From positions 28,119 through 92,118 of the forward strand of contig CAJQUN010001201.1 of the NCBI GenBank assembly GCA_907163345.1: DNA of 64,000 nt, read 5' to 3'. The notes under the pieces were generated by a model that had not been told where the DNA came from, searched no databases, and was given only the letters and a program-made list of their open reading frames with translations. The stretch is from Haberlea rhodopensis (Eukaryota > Streptophyta > Magnoliopsida > Lamiales > Gesneriaceae). This document shows positions 10,830 through 21,145 of this stretch, one piece after another. Within the stretch, counting starts at the first letter, position 1, and the number at the start of each line of letters is the position of its first letter. A program made the position numbers and the translations under genes.

Positions 10830-11955
10830 TTGCACAAGACATCAAGTTATTGCACAAAGCAGGAACATGTCTAACATCTTTCAAAGTCACAGAATAACCA
10901 GATTCAAATTTCAGACAAATATTACCAATACCAGAAACTTTACACAATTTCTCATTGGCCATAGAATCAGAAGCATGCTCAATTTCTCTGTAGCTAGAAA
11001 ACAAATTTTTAAGTGGTGTCATGTGATAAGTGCAACCTGAATCAATAAGCCATTCATTTTCACACACAGGTAATGAAAGCACAGAGTTCACAGAGTCACA
11101 TAATTCAGTCAACCTAAAAATATCCCCCATGTTTTCCCCAGAGGTAGAAGCATTGTTCGCTTGTTCATTTGTCTGATTTCCATTTTTATTCTGATTCTTC
11201 TTTTTAGGGCAATCTTTTATGAAATGATTTGGGTCCCCACAATTGTAACATTTCTTCTTACTAGGCCTAGATTTCGATCTAGCCTTACTCTTTCCTCTTT
11301 TATCACCTTTTTTATATTGGTTATTGTTATTATGCCTATGTTGTGATCTACCACGAACGTGCATAACTTCACAAGAGGATTGTATATTACATTTGTTAAC
11401 TTTTAGATCTAATTCCTTGCTTTTTAGGCCGTTCATTACAGTATCCAATGTAATAGAATCTCTACCGTACTTAATGCCGGATTTACATCACTATAATTTT
11501 CAGGAATGGCATTTAAAAGAACAATAGGTGAATAGTCGTCAATGTTCTTATCTCCTGTCAATTTAATATCTTGAATTAACTTAGTAAACACATCCAAATT
11601 TTCATCTACGTCTTTGTTCAAGTCTAGCTTGAATCTGAAAAATTTTTCTAACAAAAAAGTTTACTAGGCAAAGATTTTTCAGTAAACATTTCTTCCAATT
11701 TACCCAAAGATCTTTTGCAGATGGTAGTTTACCACATTTCCTGAGCACAGAGTCAGATAAGTTCAAGATAATAGAAGAGTAAGCATATTCGTCATCTTCA
11801 AGTTTCTTAGCAGATGTAATGTTTTCAGCCCAATTACCGTCAATAGCTTTAAATACTTTTTGCTGTATTAAGATTCCTTTCATCTTTTGTTGCCATATCG
11901 AAAAATCAGATTTTCCATTAAAGGGTTCAAGGTTATATCCAGAAATTGAAGCCAT
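10830..11955 (-). pseudogene. Copia A copy 1: gag and protease part (broken)
   Basis: Gag start at 11955 (MASISGYNLEPFNGKSDF). The reading shifts near 11602-11654 and again near 11436-11448, where short insertions or deletions relative to copy 2 are seen. Further on are the CCHC knuckle CYNCGDPNHFIKDC and a protease-like active site LIDSGCTYHMT. The frame ends where element B was inserted; the integrase continues at 2148. It would encode the RNA-binding capsid protein and protease, but it is disrupted in at least three places. Confidence 0.86.
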
Positions 11956-12241
11956 TACACATACGCAAGGAGGCACACACAATTTCAACAACCAGTCAGC
12001 AGAAGCAAGGACCACAAGGCACAAACACAATATGAAAGAATCAATCAAGCTAAGGGGAGGAAAAATCGCTATCACCCACAAGATCACAATACACTCAACG
12101 GTGTACGAGCATGGGGTTTCAGATAGAGATTTTCCTACGGGTAAGGGACACAATTACTTAGAAACAACGTAGTAAAAAAGATTACGGGTCAAGATAATCA
12201 CTTACTACCCAGAGACAAAGCTCTGGAGTGACGAAACCACA

Positions 12242-12340
12242 CTGCCCGAAGTACCGAGGCACTGCCCGAGATCTGCCCGAGATTCCAGCCGCTGCCCGAG
12301 CACTCCAGCCGCTGCCCGAACACTTCTGCTGCTGCCCGAA
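12242..12340 (-). repeat. Copia A leader repeats, copy 1 (CTGCCCGA units)
   Basis: Six CTGCCCGA units in about 100 bp between the gag start and the primer binding site. The matching block in copy 2 is 17635-17732, with the first unit changed to CTGCCTGA. Function unknown; could be an RNA structure or packaging region. Confidence 0.7.
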
Positions 12341-12370
12341 GCCCACCGAGCACTCTACCAGGCACGAAAC

Positions 12371-12382
12371 GATCTGATACCA
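12371..12382 (-). other. Copia A copy 1 primer binding site (one base altered)
   Basis: Minus strand TGGTATCAGATC next to the LTR. Copy 2 has the standard TGGTATCAGAGC at 17764-17775, so copy 1 has lost one position of tRNA pairing. Confidence 0.85.
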
Positions 12383-12383
12383 C

Positions 12384-13018
12384 TGTAAGGTGTTCGTTCC
12401 GCTTTGAACGTCGATTGTTAACCTGCAATTACAACAAGAGAACAATCCACAGTATACAATTCACAAAGAACTATATAAATCAAATATCAAACAAGAGTAA
12501 GAGAATTGGGCTCAGGTCGAGCAGGGTTTCCTTTTACACGTCGTCACCGGGGAACCAAGGTATCGTAGCCAAAAGGTGGGAGACACACACTGCCAGAACA
12601 GACTCACGGCCACACACAGTGAGCTCCACCAGAAATCTTACCACAAAGGTCAAGACTCACGGCAGCCACCACCACTCTCACGTAGAAAGCTCACGGCCAA
12701 CCACCACGATACACACACACAGCGCACACAGCACCACGGCTACACCACAGGAACAGGGACGGAAAAAGGGGGAAACACTCAAGAGATTATCGGTTTTCAG
12801 GCTTTCCTCATCATGGAACAAATCCATGATTAATAGCAACAAGGAAGACGAAGGGAATAGAGCAAGTCCCAAGAATCTGGTGCAAGCCGAGGAGACACAA
12901 GAATGTTCTGGAATGGGGTAAGTGAACAGGCAGTGGCTGGAATGGGTAGTAAAGCAAAGGGCTTGGGAATAAAATAAGAAGGCCAAAGCCCAAATAGGTA
13001 ATGGGCCAAAACCCAACA
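12384..13018 (-). repeat. Copia A shared LTR (5' LTR of copy 1 and 3' LTR of copy 2)
   Basis: 635 bp with ends TGTTGGGTTTTGGCC and CACCTTACA on the minus strand. To its left lies the primer binding site of copy 1, to its right the polypurine tract of copy 2 (AAGGTGGAGATT, 13019-13030). It differs from the LTR at 17777-18409 by about 11 substitutions and one CA-repeat length change. Confidence 0.93.
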
Positions 13019-13081
13019 AATCTCCACCTTGGCACAATACCGGTTCCACCTCAACGTAAGGAAAACCCTATAGATGACTCA

Positions 13082-16000
13082 TCAGCGCCCAAGGGGTCCC
13101 CACAACACACACAGTATTGTGTGGACCAAATTCTTGTCATAGCACAAAGCACAGACAAAGAACACAGACAATAACCAACACAAAGAGGTTAAAGTCAATA
13201 ACCGGGGTAACAATTCTATAACACGCACACAGCAGTTATATACCACCAACATAGTTAGCAACACTAATAAATCACCTGTATCAAAATTCAAAATTTTTAG
13301 ACATGATTGCAATTTAGAAATAGGTAAACACTTAGTTCCCATATCAGCAGGATTATATTCAGAAGGAATCTTTTCAAGATTAACTAACCCTTTAGCCACT
13401 ACATCCCTAATGTAATGAAATCTAACATCAATATGCTTAGTGCGATCATGAAAAACAGGATTCTTACACAATTGAATGCCGGACTGAGAATCAGAAAATA
13501 TCTCTACCTTACCTTCGAGCAAGCTAAGTTCAGAGATCAAACCTTTCAGCCAAACAGCTTCCTTCAAAGCTTCTGTTACATCAACATATTCTGATTCCGT
13601 TGTCGACAAGGCAACGATATGCTGCAGCTGCGATTTCCAACTTATACATGCTCCACACAAAGTAAAAACATATGAAGTAGTAGATTTTCTATTGTCCTTA
13701 TCATTAGCATAATTAGAATCAACATAACCATTCAACTTAACACCATCAGCATATTTAGAAAAACATAAGCCATAATGCATAGAGTTTTTCAAATATCGCA
13801 ACAACCATTTAACAGCATTCCAATGTACCACACCAGGATTAGACATATATCTACTTAAGCAGCTAACAGCATAAGCAATGTCAGGTCTAGTGCTAACCAT
13901 CAAATACATTATAGAACCAATTGCATTTGAATACGGTACATTTTTCATGGCATCAAAGTCAACATCAGTTTTGGGACTTTGATCTTTACTTAGCACAAAA
14001 TGAGCAGCTAAGGGCACGTTAACAGGTTTTGCATCAAACATGGAAAATTTCTTTAAAATTTTCTCTACATAAGAAGTTTGCTTTAACCAGAGAGTAGATT
14101 CCTTTCTATCTCTAACAATGTCCATGCCTAGGATTCTACTAGCATCACCTAAGAACTTCATATCAAATTTATCACTTAAACAGTTCTTAATATGCTCAAT
14201 GGATTTCAGACAAGGACTAGCAATCAACATGTCATCCACATAAATCAACAAGAAAACAGGCACTGGCATTTTATCCTTAAAATACAAGCAATGATCAAAA
14301 GTGCTTCTTTTAAATTTTAAGGTAAGCATACATTCATCAAACTTCTTATTCCATTGCCTAGGTGACTGCTTTAGGCCATACAAAGATTTATTAAGCAAAC
14401 AAACACGATTAGGGTTCTTTGAGTCAACAAAACCATCAGGTTGTTTCATGTAAATCTTATCCATCTAAGTCACCATGCAAAAAAGCGGTTTTAACATCAA
14501 TCTGTTTAAGTTCCCAATTAAAGTGAGCAACAAGTGATAATAAAATTCTCACAGTAGTAAACTTAACAACAGGAGCAAAGATTTCAGTATAGTCAATACC
14601 CTCTCTTTGAGTAAAACCTTTTGCAACTAGCCTAGCTTTATATCTAACAGAATCAGCTTCATTCTTTACCTTAAATAACCATTTGCAATCTACCAAAGAG
14701 CAATTAACAGGTTTAGGTACAAGAGTCCATGTATGATTCACAACTAAAGAATGCATTTCATCTTTCATGGCACTAAGCCAATACATAGCATTTTTAGATT
14801 TCAAAGCTTCATTATAGGTCTTAGGCTCACAATTATCAATAGACTCAAACATATTGAAAACATGTGATGTGAGGTGAAAATCATTAAACCTAGCAGGTTG
14901 TTTCACATTTCTTTTAACCCTATCCCGAGTCAACATATAATCATGCAGATCTTCATGTTCATTAGCAACCAATTCATTATGCACATGTTCTTCAACATTT
15001 TCATGCAAATCAGGTTCATTAACAGGCAAGTTCTCATTATTCATATTAGGGAGCACATCGTTTTCAATAACAGGGGTAACAATAGGCAAAGACTCCACCT
15101 TGCTCGGTGTAGTCTCAGACTCACAGTCAGATTCAGGCAAAGACTCAGACTCACAGTCAGATTCATGCAAAGATGGAAGCAAGCAAGGCATTTCAGATTC
15201 ATTAAAAATGACATCCCTACTTATAATAGTTTTGAAACCAGGTTCACATCTTAACCAAAGCCTATATCCTTTTACACCCTCAGGTAACCAAGAAAGACGC
15301 ACTTAACTGACCTAGGTTCAAGTTTGTCTCCTTTCCTATGCACAAAAGCAGAACAACCAAACACTTTAAGATTTGAAAAATCTAATTTCTTACCAGAAAA
15401 AACACTTTCGGGACACTTACCATCCAAAGGTACGGAAGGGGATCTATTTATCAAATAAGAAGCTGTCACGACAGCTTCGCCCCAGAACTTCTTTGAGAGT
15501 CCAGAAGATGCAAGCATACTTCTAACTCTCTCGAGTAAAGTTCTGTTCATCCTCTCAGCAACACCATTCTGCTGGGGAGTATAGGGCACAGTCTTGTGTC
15601 TCAGAATCCCAGATTCACTGCACAAGTCATCAAACAAGATATTGCAGAATTCCATTCCATTATCTGTCCTAAGTCGTTTAATCCTTTTTCCAGTTTGGTT
15701 TTCAATCAAAATCTTCCAGTTTTTAAATTTATCAAAAACATCAGATTTATTCTTCATTAGAAAAATCCACACTTTTCTAGAGTAATCATCAATGATAGAC
15801 AAAAAATACCTATTATCACCTTGAGTTGGGACAGGTGAAGGTCCCCAAACATCAGCATGCAGGTATTCAAGTATATCAGAACATTTAGTCACATTGGGGG
15901 AATGGGAGATATGAAATTTAACTCTTTGCTGTTTGCCTAAAACACAGGAATCACAAAAAGTCATGCAAGACAATTTATCCCTACCAAAACAACCATCTTT

Positions 16001-17348
16001 ATGTAAAATCTCTAATCCTTTAGAACTCATATGACCTAACCTTTTATGCCATAAATCAGTTAGATCATCTGACAGAGAATTAGCACAGATTTTATCACAG
16101 ACTGTTTTGCAAACATACAAATTCCTCCTTTTCTCAGCCTTAAAAGCTACCAAAGACCCCGCATAATTTTCATGCAACCATTTCCCCATTTACCCTCATA
16201 ACCATCAGACTCTAAAGTTGCACAAGACATCAAGTTATTGCACAAAGCAGGAACATGTCTAACATCTTTCAAAGTCACAGAATAACCAGATTCAAATTTC
16301 AGACAAATATTACCAATACCAGAAACTTTACACAATTTCTCATTGGCCATAGAAACAGAAGCATGCTCAATTTCTCTGTAGCTAGAAAACAAATTTTTAA
16401 GTGGTGTCATGTGATAAGTGCAACCTGAATCAATAAGCCATTCATTTTCACACACAGGTAATGAAAGCACAGAGTTCACAGAGTCACATAATTCAGTCAC
16501 AATAAAAATATCCCCATGTTTTCCCGAGAGGTAGAAGCATTGTTCGCTTGTTCATTTGTCTGATTTCCATTTTTATTCTGATTTTTATTTTTAGGACAAT
16601 CTTTTATGAAATGATTTGGGTCCCCACAATTGTAACAACATTTCTTCTTACTAGGCCTAGATTTCGATCTAGCCTTACTCTTTCCTCTTTTATCACATTT
16701 TCTATATTGGTTATTGTTATTATGCCTATGTTGTGATCTACCACGAACGTGCATAACTTCACAAGAGGATTGTCTATTACATTTGTTAACTTTTAGATCT
16801 AATTCCTTGCTTTTTAGGCCGTTCATTACAGTATCCAATGTAATAGAATCTCTACTGTACTTAATGGCGGATTTTACATCACTATAATTTTCAGGAATAG
16901 CATTTAAAAGAACAATAGGTGAATAGTCGTCAATGTTCTTATCTCCTGTCAATTTAATATCTTGAATTAACTTAGTAAACACCTCCAAATTTTCATCTAC
17001 GTCTTTGTTCAAGTCTAGCTTGAATCTGAAAAATTTTTCTAACAAAAAAAGTTTACTAGGCAAAGATTTTTCAGTAAACATTTCTTCCAATTTTTCCCAA
17101 AGATCTTTTGCAGATGATAGTTTACCACATTTCCTGAGCACAGAGTCAAATAAGTTCAAGATAATAGAAGAGTAAGCATATTCGTCATCTTCAAGTTTCT
17201 TAGCAGATGTAATGTTTTCAGCCCAATTACCGTCAATAGCTTTAAATACTTTTTGCTGTATTAAGATTCCTTTCATCTTTTGTTGCCATATCGAAAAATC
17301 AGATTTTCCATTAAAGGGTTCAAGGTTATATCCAGAAATTGAAGCCAT
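13082..17348 (-). pseudogene. Copia A copy 2: gag-pol, frameshifted
   Basis: Gag starts at 17348. Pieces in order along the minus strand: gag with two-cysteine-shifted knuckle CCYNCGDPNHFIKDC (17348-16497), protease LIDSGCTYHMT (16500-16147), integrase with HADVWGP, RTDNGMEF and PQQNGVAERMNR (16189-15272), linker and start of RT (15302-14457), then RT with IYVDDMLIAS and RNase H with LNGYVDSNYANDKDN and EIFSDSQSGIQL (14464-13082). At least four frame changes separate these pieces, at about 16500, 16150-16190, 15270-15300 and 14460. A duplicated acidic serine-rich stretch near 15110-15180 (SDCESE units) is present here but not in copy 1. Not expected to be autonomous. Confidence 0.9.
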
Positions 17349-17634
17349 TACACATACACAAGGAGGCACACACAATTTCAACAACCAGTCAGCAGAAGCA
17401 AGGGCCACAAGGCACAAACATAATATGAAAGAATCAATCAAGCTAAGGGGAGGAAAAATCGTTATCACCCACAAGATCACAATACACTCAACGGTGTACG
17501 AGCATGGGGCTTCAGATAGAGATTTTCCTACGGGTAAGGGACACAATTACTTAGAAACAACGTAGTAAAAAAGATTACGGGTCAAGATAATCACTTACTA
17601 CCCAGAGACAAAGCTCTGGGGTGACGAAACCACA

Positions 17635-17732
17635 CTGCCTGAAGTACCGAGGCACTGCCCGAGATCTGCCCGAGATTCCAGCCGCTGCCCGAGCACTCCA
17701 GCCGCTGCCCGAACACTTCTGCTGCTGCCCGA
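17635..17732 (-). repeat. Copia A leader repeats, copy 2
   Basis: Same CTGCCCGA array as 12242-12340; see that entry. Confidence 0.7.
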
Positions 17733-17763
17733 AGCCCACCGAGCACTCTACCAGGCACGAAAC

Positions 17764-17775
17764 GCTCTGATACCA
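17764..17775 (-). other. Copia A copy 2 primer binding site (initiator tRNA-Met)
   Basis: TGGTATCAGAGC on the minus strand, one base from the 5' LTR end. Confidence 0.9.
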
Positions 17776-17776
17776 C

Positions 17777-18409
17777 TGTAAGGTGTTCGTTCCGCTTTGA
17801 ACGTCGATTGTTAACCTGCAATTACAACAAGAGAACAATCCACAGTATACAATTCACAAAGAACTATATAAATCAAATATCAAACAAGAGTAAGGGAATT
17901 GGGCTCAGGTCGAGCAGGGTTTCCTTTTACACGTCGTCACCGGGGAACCAAGGTATCGTAGCCAAAAGGTGGGAGACACACACTGCCATAACAGACTCAC
18001 GGCCACACACAGTGAGCTCCACCAGAAATCTAACCACAAAGGTCAAGACTCACGGCAGCCACCACCACTCTCACGTAGAAAGCTCACGGCCAACCACCAC
18101 GATACACACACAGCGCACACAGCACCACGGCTACACCACAGGAACAGGGATGGAAAAAGGGGGAAACACTCAAGAGATTATCGGTTTTCAGGCTTTCCTC
18201 ATCATGGAACAAATCCATGATTAATAGCAGCAAGGAAGACGAAGGGAAGAGAGCAAGTCCCAAGAATCTGGAGCAAGCCGAGGAGACACAAGAATGTTCT
18301 GGAATGGGGTAAGTGAACAGGTAGTGGCTGGAATGGGTAGTAAAGCAAAAGGCTTGCGAATAAAATAAGAAGGCCAAAGCCCAAATAGGTAATGGGCCAA
18401 AATCCAACA
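17777..18409 (-). repeat. Copia A outer 5' LTR
   Basis: 633 bp, TG/CA ends, paired with 12384-13018. The flank beyond 18409 begins CATTG; the matching target duplication would be outside the window on the left. Confidence 0.93.
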
Positions 18410-18935
18410 CATTGATCCTTTGAACTTCAAATCTTTGTAAAACATTGTTTGAATTAATTTAGAAAGATCTACCAAGTTAAACTATATTAATTAAGTTATT
18501 TATGTGTAATCGTGATCTTTAAGATGGTTTTGATTTTAAAGTCGAAATTGAAAAATTATTTAGATTTCAATTTTATGATAAACCCAATTTCAATTCACAA
18601 CTTGAACTCTAAACTATAAAATCAGATGATTATGCGTATTGGTCTTGGAGATAACTGTTGCATGAAATTCTAAAATTGAATTTTCCCCCATTTGAATGGA
18701 GTTAGGTTTTACTATTGCAATAAAATAAAAAAATCAAAATCAAAATCAAACCCTAGTTCATGCACTTCTGAAATTCAGGCCCAATTTTTTTTTGTTTTTT
18801 GTTTTTGGGATCAATTGCCCAAGTTTTAAAATAGTTGAGAATATTTCCGTCTCACCATCCCCGCCGTACTCTCCACCGCCATTGCTAGCCATGTTTGCTT
18901 GAAGGCATATAAAATTGTACTAGATTCCGCTCTGA
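18410..18935. other. Spacer upstream of PPR pseudogene
   Basis: AT-rich with a long T run near 18787-18810. No gene seen. It may include the promoter of the PPR gene that follows. Confidence 0.5.
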
Positions 18936-19911
18936 ATGAATAAAAGAGCGATCTTGGCATGCCAATTATGCAGAACTCATCGCCAATTCTCCCGCAACAT
19001 CTCTTCCAACTTAACTCCAGCGCTAGAATTATCAACCTGCATTGCAATGCTTCAATCATGTGCCCAGAATCAAGAAATTTGGCGAGGAAGAAAAATCCAC
19101 GCACACATGTTCTCTTGTGGCCATCTTAATTCTGCTATTTCTTCTACTAGCCTTATCAGTATGTACGCTAAGTGTAATTCTATTGATGATGCTTTATCTG
19201 TTTTTTATGAGTCTACTCATGTTCATAACATATTTGTTTATAATTCTATCATATCTGGCTTAACCATCAATGACATGCCAACTGAAGCTTTTGACTTGTA
19301 CTGTAAGATGCGACTGTTAGGTGTAGCTCCTGATAAGTTTACTTTCCCTTGTGTAATTGACGCTGTCCAGTTTCTGTGGGTTTGAAAAATATTCATGGTT
19401 TGTTGTTTAAACATGGGCTGAAGTTCGATTTGTTTATAGGGAGTGCACTGGTGCATAGTTTTTTGAAGTTTGGATTGATTAATGAGGCAGTTGAAGTGTT
19501 TGATAGATTGCCTGAGAGAGATGATATTGTGCTTTGGAATGCTATGATTAATGGGAACATGCATATTGGGGAGTTTGGTAAGGCCTTGACGACTTTTAGG
19601 ATGATGGGACATTCGTATCAAAACTAATAAATTCACTATAACTGGCGTACTATCGGCTCTTGCATTGGCTGGAGAGGTTGATAATGGCAAGGTATTTCTC
19701 GCATTTGCAATAAAAATGGGGTATGATTTGGGTATTGCCGTTTCAAATGCGTTGATTGATATGTATGGAAAATGCAGGCAGCTTGCAGATGCATTGAAGG
19801 TCTTTGAGAGCGGGATTGAGAAGGATATCTAGTCATGGAACACCATTATAAGTGTTTATGAGCAATGTGGCGATCATGATGGAGCTTTGAGGCTTTTTAA
19901 GGGTATGTTAA
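18936..19911 (+). pseudogene. Pentatricopeptide repeat (PPR) gene, 5' part
   Basis: The ATG at 18936 opens a frame with a short basic, serine-rich leader that could be an organelle-targeting peptide, then PPR units (e.g. STSLISMYAKCNSIDDALSV, FVYNSIISGL, PDKFTFPCVIDAV). PPR proteins bind organellar RNA one base per repeat. The frame breaks near 19368, resumes in another frame (LFIGSALVHSFLKFGLINEA, RDDIVLWNAMING), breaks again near 19620, and has an in-frame TAG at 19830-19832 in a SWNTIIS-type repeat. Copia C then interrupts it at 19911. Two frameshifts and a stop are independent of the insertion, so the gene is dead; whether breaks or insertion came first is unknown. Confidence 0.88.
19907..19911. 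repeat. Target site duplication of Copia C, left copy (GTTAA)
   Basis: GTTAA before the LTR start at 19912, repeated at 24669-24673. Confidence 0.93.
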
Positions 19912-20119
19912 TGTTGATAAGATAGGATTTGAATTTAAATATTTGTGATTAAGTTTGATAAGATTATGGTAGGATAAGTTTATCTTCAGATTTAGTAGGA
20001 TTTGTTTTTTTGATTCATTTATCTCTATTTAAGTGACCAATTGTACACAAGTTTGCTTATTGAGAAATAAGAAAAAAGAAGGGCTTTACATCCTTCAAAG
20101 AATATCTCAAATATCTTCA
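19912..20119 (+). repeat. Copia C 5' LTR
   Basis: 208 bp, TGTTGATAAGATAGG to AAATATCTTCA. A TATA-like CTATTTAAGTG lies at about 20025-20035, a plausible promoter. Two substitutions separate it from 24461-24668. Confidence 0.94.
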
Positions 20120-20131
20120 TGGTATCAGAGC
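20120..20131 (+). other. Copia C primer binding site (initiator tRNA-Met)
   Basis: TGGTATCAGAGC with no gap after the LTR end. Confidence 0.93.
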
Positions 20132-20164
20132 CAGCGACCATTCAAGGTTCATCATAACTTTGCA

Positions 20165-21145
20165 ATGGTCGGATCTGGGAGTGGATCATCCTCCACGTCT
20201 ACTATCGACGGAAAATCTCCCTCGGCCACCATTCATATCCCCGACGCATCTCTTCATATCACGCTCCATAAATTTAATGGGAAGAATTTTCTTGAGTGGG
20301 CACAGTCCGTGCGTCTCGTAATTGAAGGAAAGGGAAAACTCGGTTTTTTATCTGGCGAAACTCCATCCCCTGAACCATCTGATGCAACATATGGTCAATG
20401 GCGGGCGGATAATGCCATGGTCATGGCTTGGCTGATAAATTCAATGGACCAAGCCATTGGTAAACCATTTCTATTTCTCCCTACAACCCACGATATCTGG
20501 GATGCGGTGCGGGAAACGTACTCGGATGTCGATAATTCTACACAATTATATGAGTTGCATACTCGAATATGGCGGGTTCAACAAGGTAATCGAGACGTTA
20601 CCTCGTATTATAATGAATTATTGATTCTGTGGCAGGAACTTGACATGCTCGATGTTGAGGAATGGGCGAATCCAAAAGACTGCATGCGCTACAAAACCAA
20701 AATTGAGAGTGGTCGTATATTTGTTTTTTTGGCTGGCCTCAACAAAGATCTTGATGAATCTCGTGGTCGTCTTCTATCTCGAAAACCATTGCCCAGCCTT
20801 CGGGAAGTGTTTTCCGAAATTAGGCGTGAAGAAATGCGTCGCCTAATCATGCTGAGCCGTGATGTTCCTCCATCTCTGCCCGAGGGATCTGCTCTTGTAA
20901 GTCGGGATTCCTCGTCTGATTTGTTTCGGCGTGATGGGAAGAAGAAGCCTTGGTGTGAAAAATGCAACAAACCTTGGCACACCATTGATACGTGCTGGGA
21001 AATTCATGGGCGCCCACCACATATTAAGAAGAGATATGACACAAGGCACGCTACTCCTGGCCATGCCTTTCAAACAAGTACAGACATCTCCAGCCAGCAA
21101 TCATCTCTTCAGGAATCGCTTCCATTCACAAAGGATCATATCTAG
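20165..21145 (+). CDS. gag: Copia C gag
   Basis: Starts at the ATG at 20165 (MVGSGSGSSS), the first ATG of this frame after the primer binding site. It has the gag core (LHKFNGKNFLEWAQSVRLV, MAWLINSM, YNELLILWQELD, RGRLLSRKPLPSLREVFSEI) and a zinc knuckle CEKCNKPWHTIDTC near the C terminus. Gag packages element RNA. It ends at an in-frame TAG (21143-21145); the same frame continues to 21892 with protease. In related elements gag and pol are normally one frame, so the TAG is probably a nonsense mutation, though its context (TAG CAG TTG) is close to known read-through sites. Confidence 0.88.
   Translation: MVGSGSGSSSTSTIDGKSPSATIHIPDASLHITLHKFNGKNFLEWAQSVRLVIEGKGKLGFLSGETPSPEPSDATYGQWRADNAMVMAWLINSMDQAIGKPFLFLPTTHDIWDAVRETYSDVDNSTQLYELHTRIWRVQQGNRDVTSYYNELLILWQELDMLDVEEWANPKDCMRYKTKIESGRIFVFLAGLNKDLDESRGRLLSRKPLPSLREVFSEIRREEMRRLIMLSRDVPPSLPEGSALVSRDSSSDLFRRDGKKKPWCEKCNKPWHTIDTCWEIHGRPPHIKKRYDTRHATPGHAFQTSTDISSQQSSLQESLPFTKDHI

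Larger units (their letters stand above)
1..18409 (-). mobile_element. Tandem Ty1/Copia array, family A (two internal regions, shared LTR, left end outside window)
   Basis: Two copies of one Copia element lie head to tail on the minus strand. Copy 1 (1-2148 plus 10830-12383) and copy 2 (13019-17776) share the LTR at 12384-13018, which serves as the 5' LTR of copy 1 and the 3' LTR of copy 2. The outer 5' LTR of copy 2 is 17777-18409. Position 1 of the window aligns with 14032 in copy 2, so the rest of copy 1 and its 3' LTR lie to the left. The LTR-internal-LTR-internal pattern is the classic product of unequal recombination between LTRs (inference). Both copies have frameshifts, so neither looks autonomous. 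No target duplication can be scored because the left end is missing. Confidence 0.9.

Noticed and set aside
12182..12921. Several overlapping ORFs in the family A leader and LTR
   Set aside because: Open in several frames on both strands in a biased repeat; duplicated at 17575-18224 only because the LTR is duplicated.
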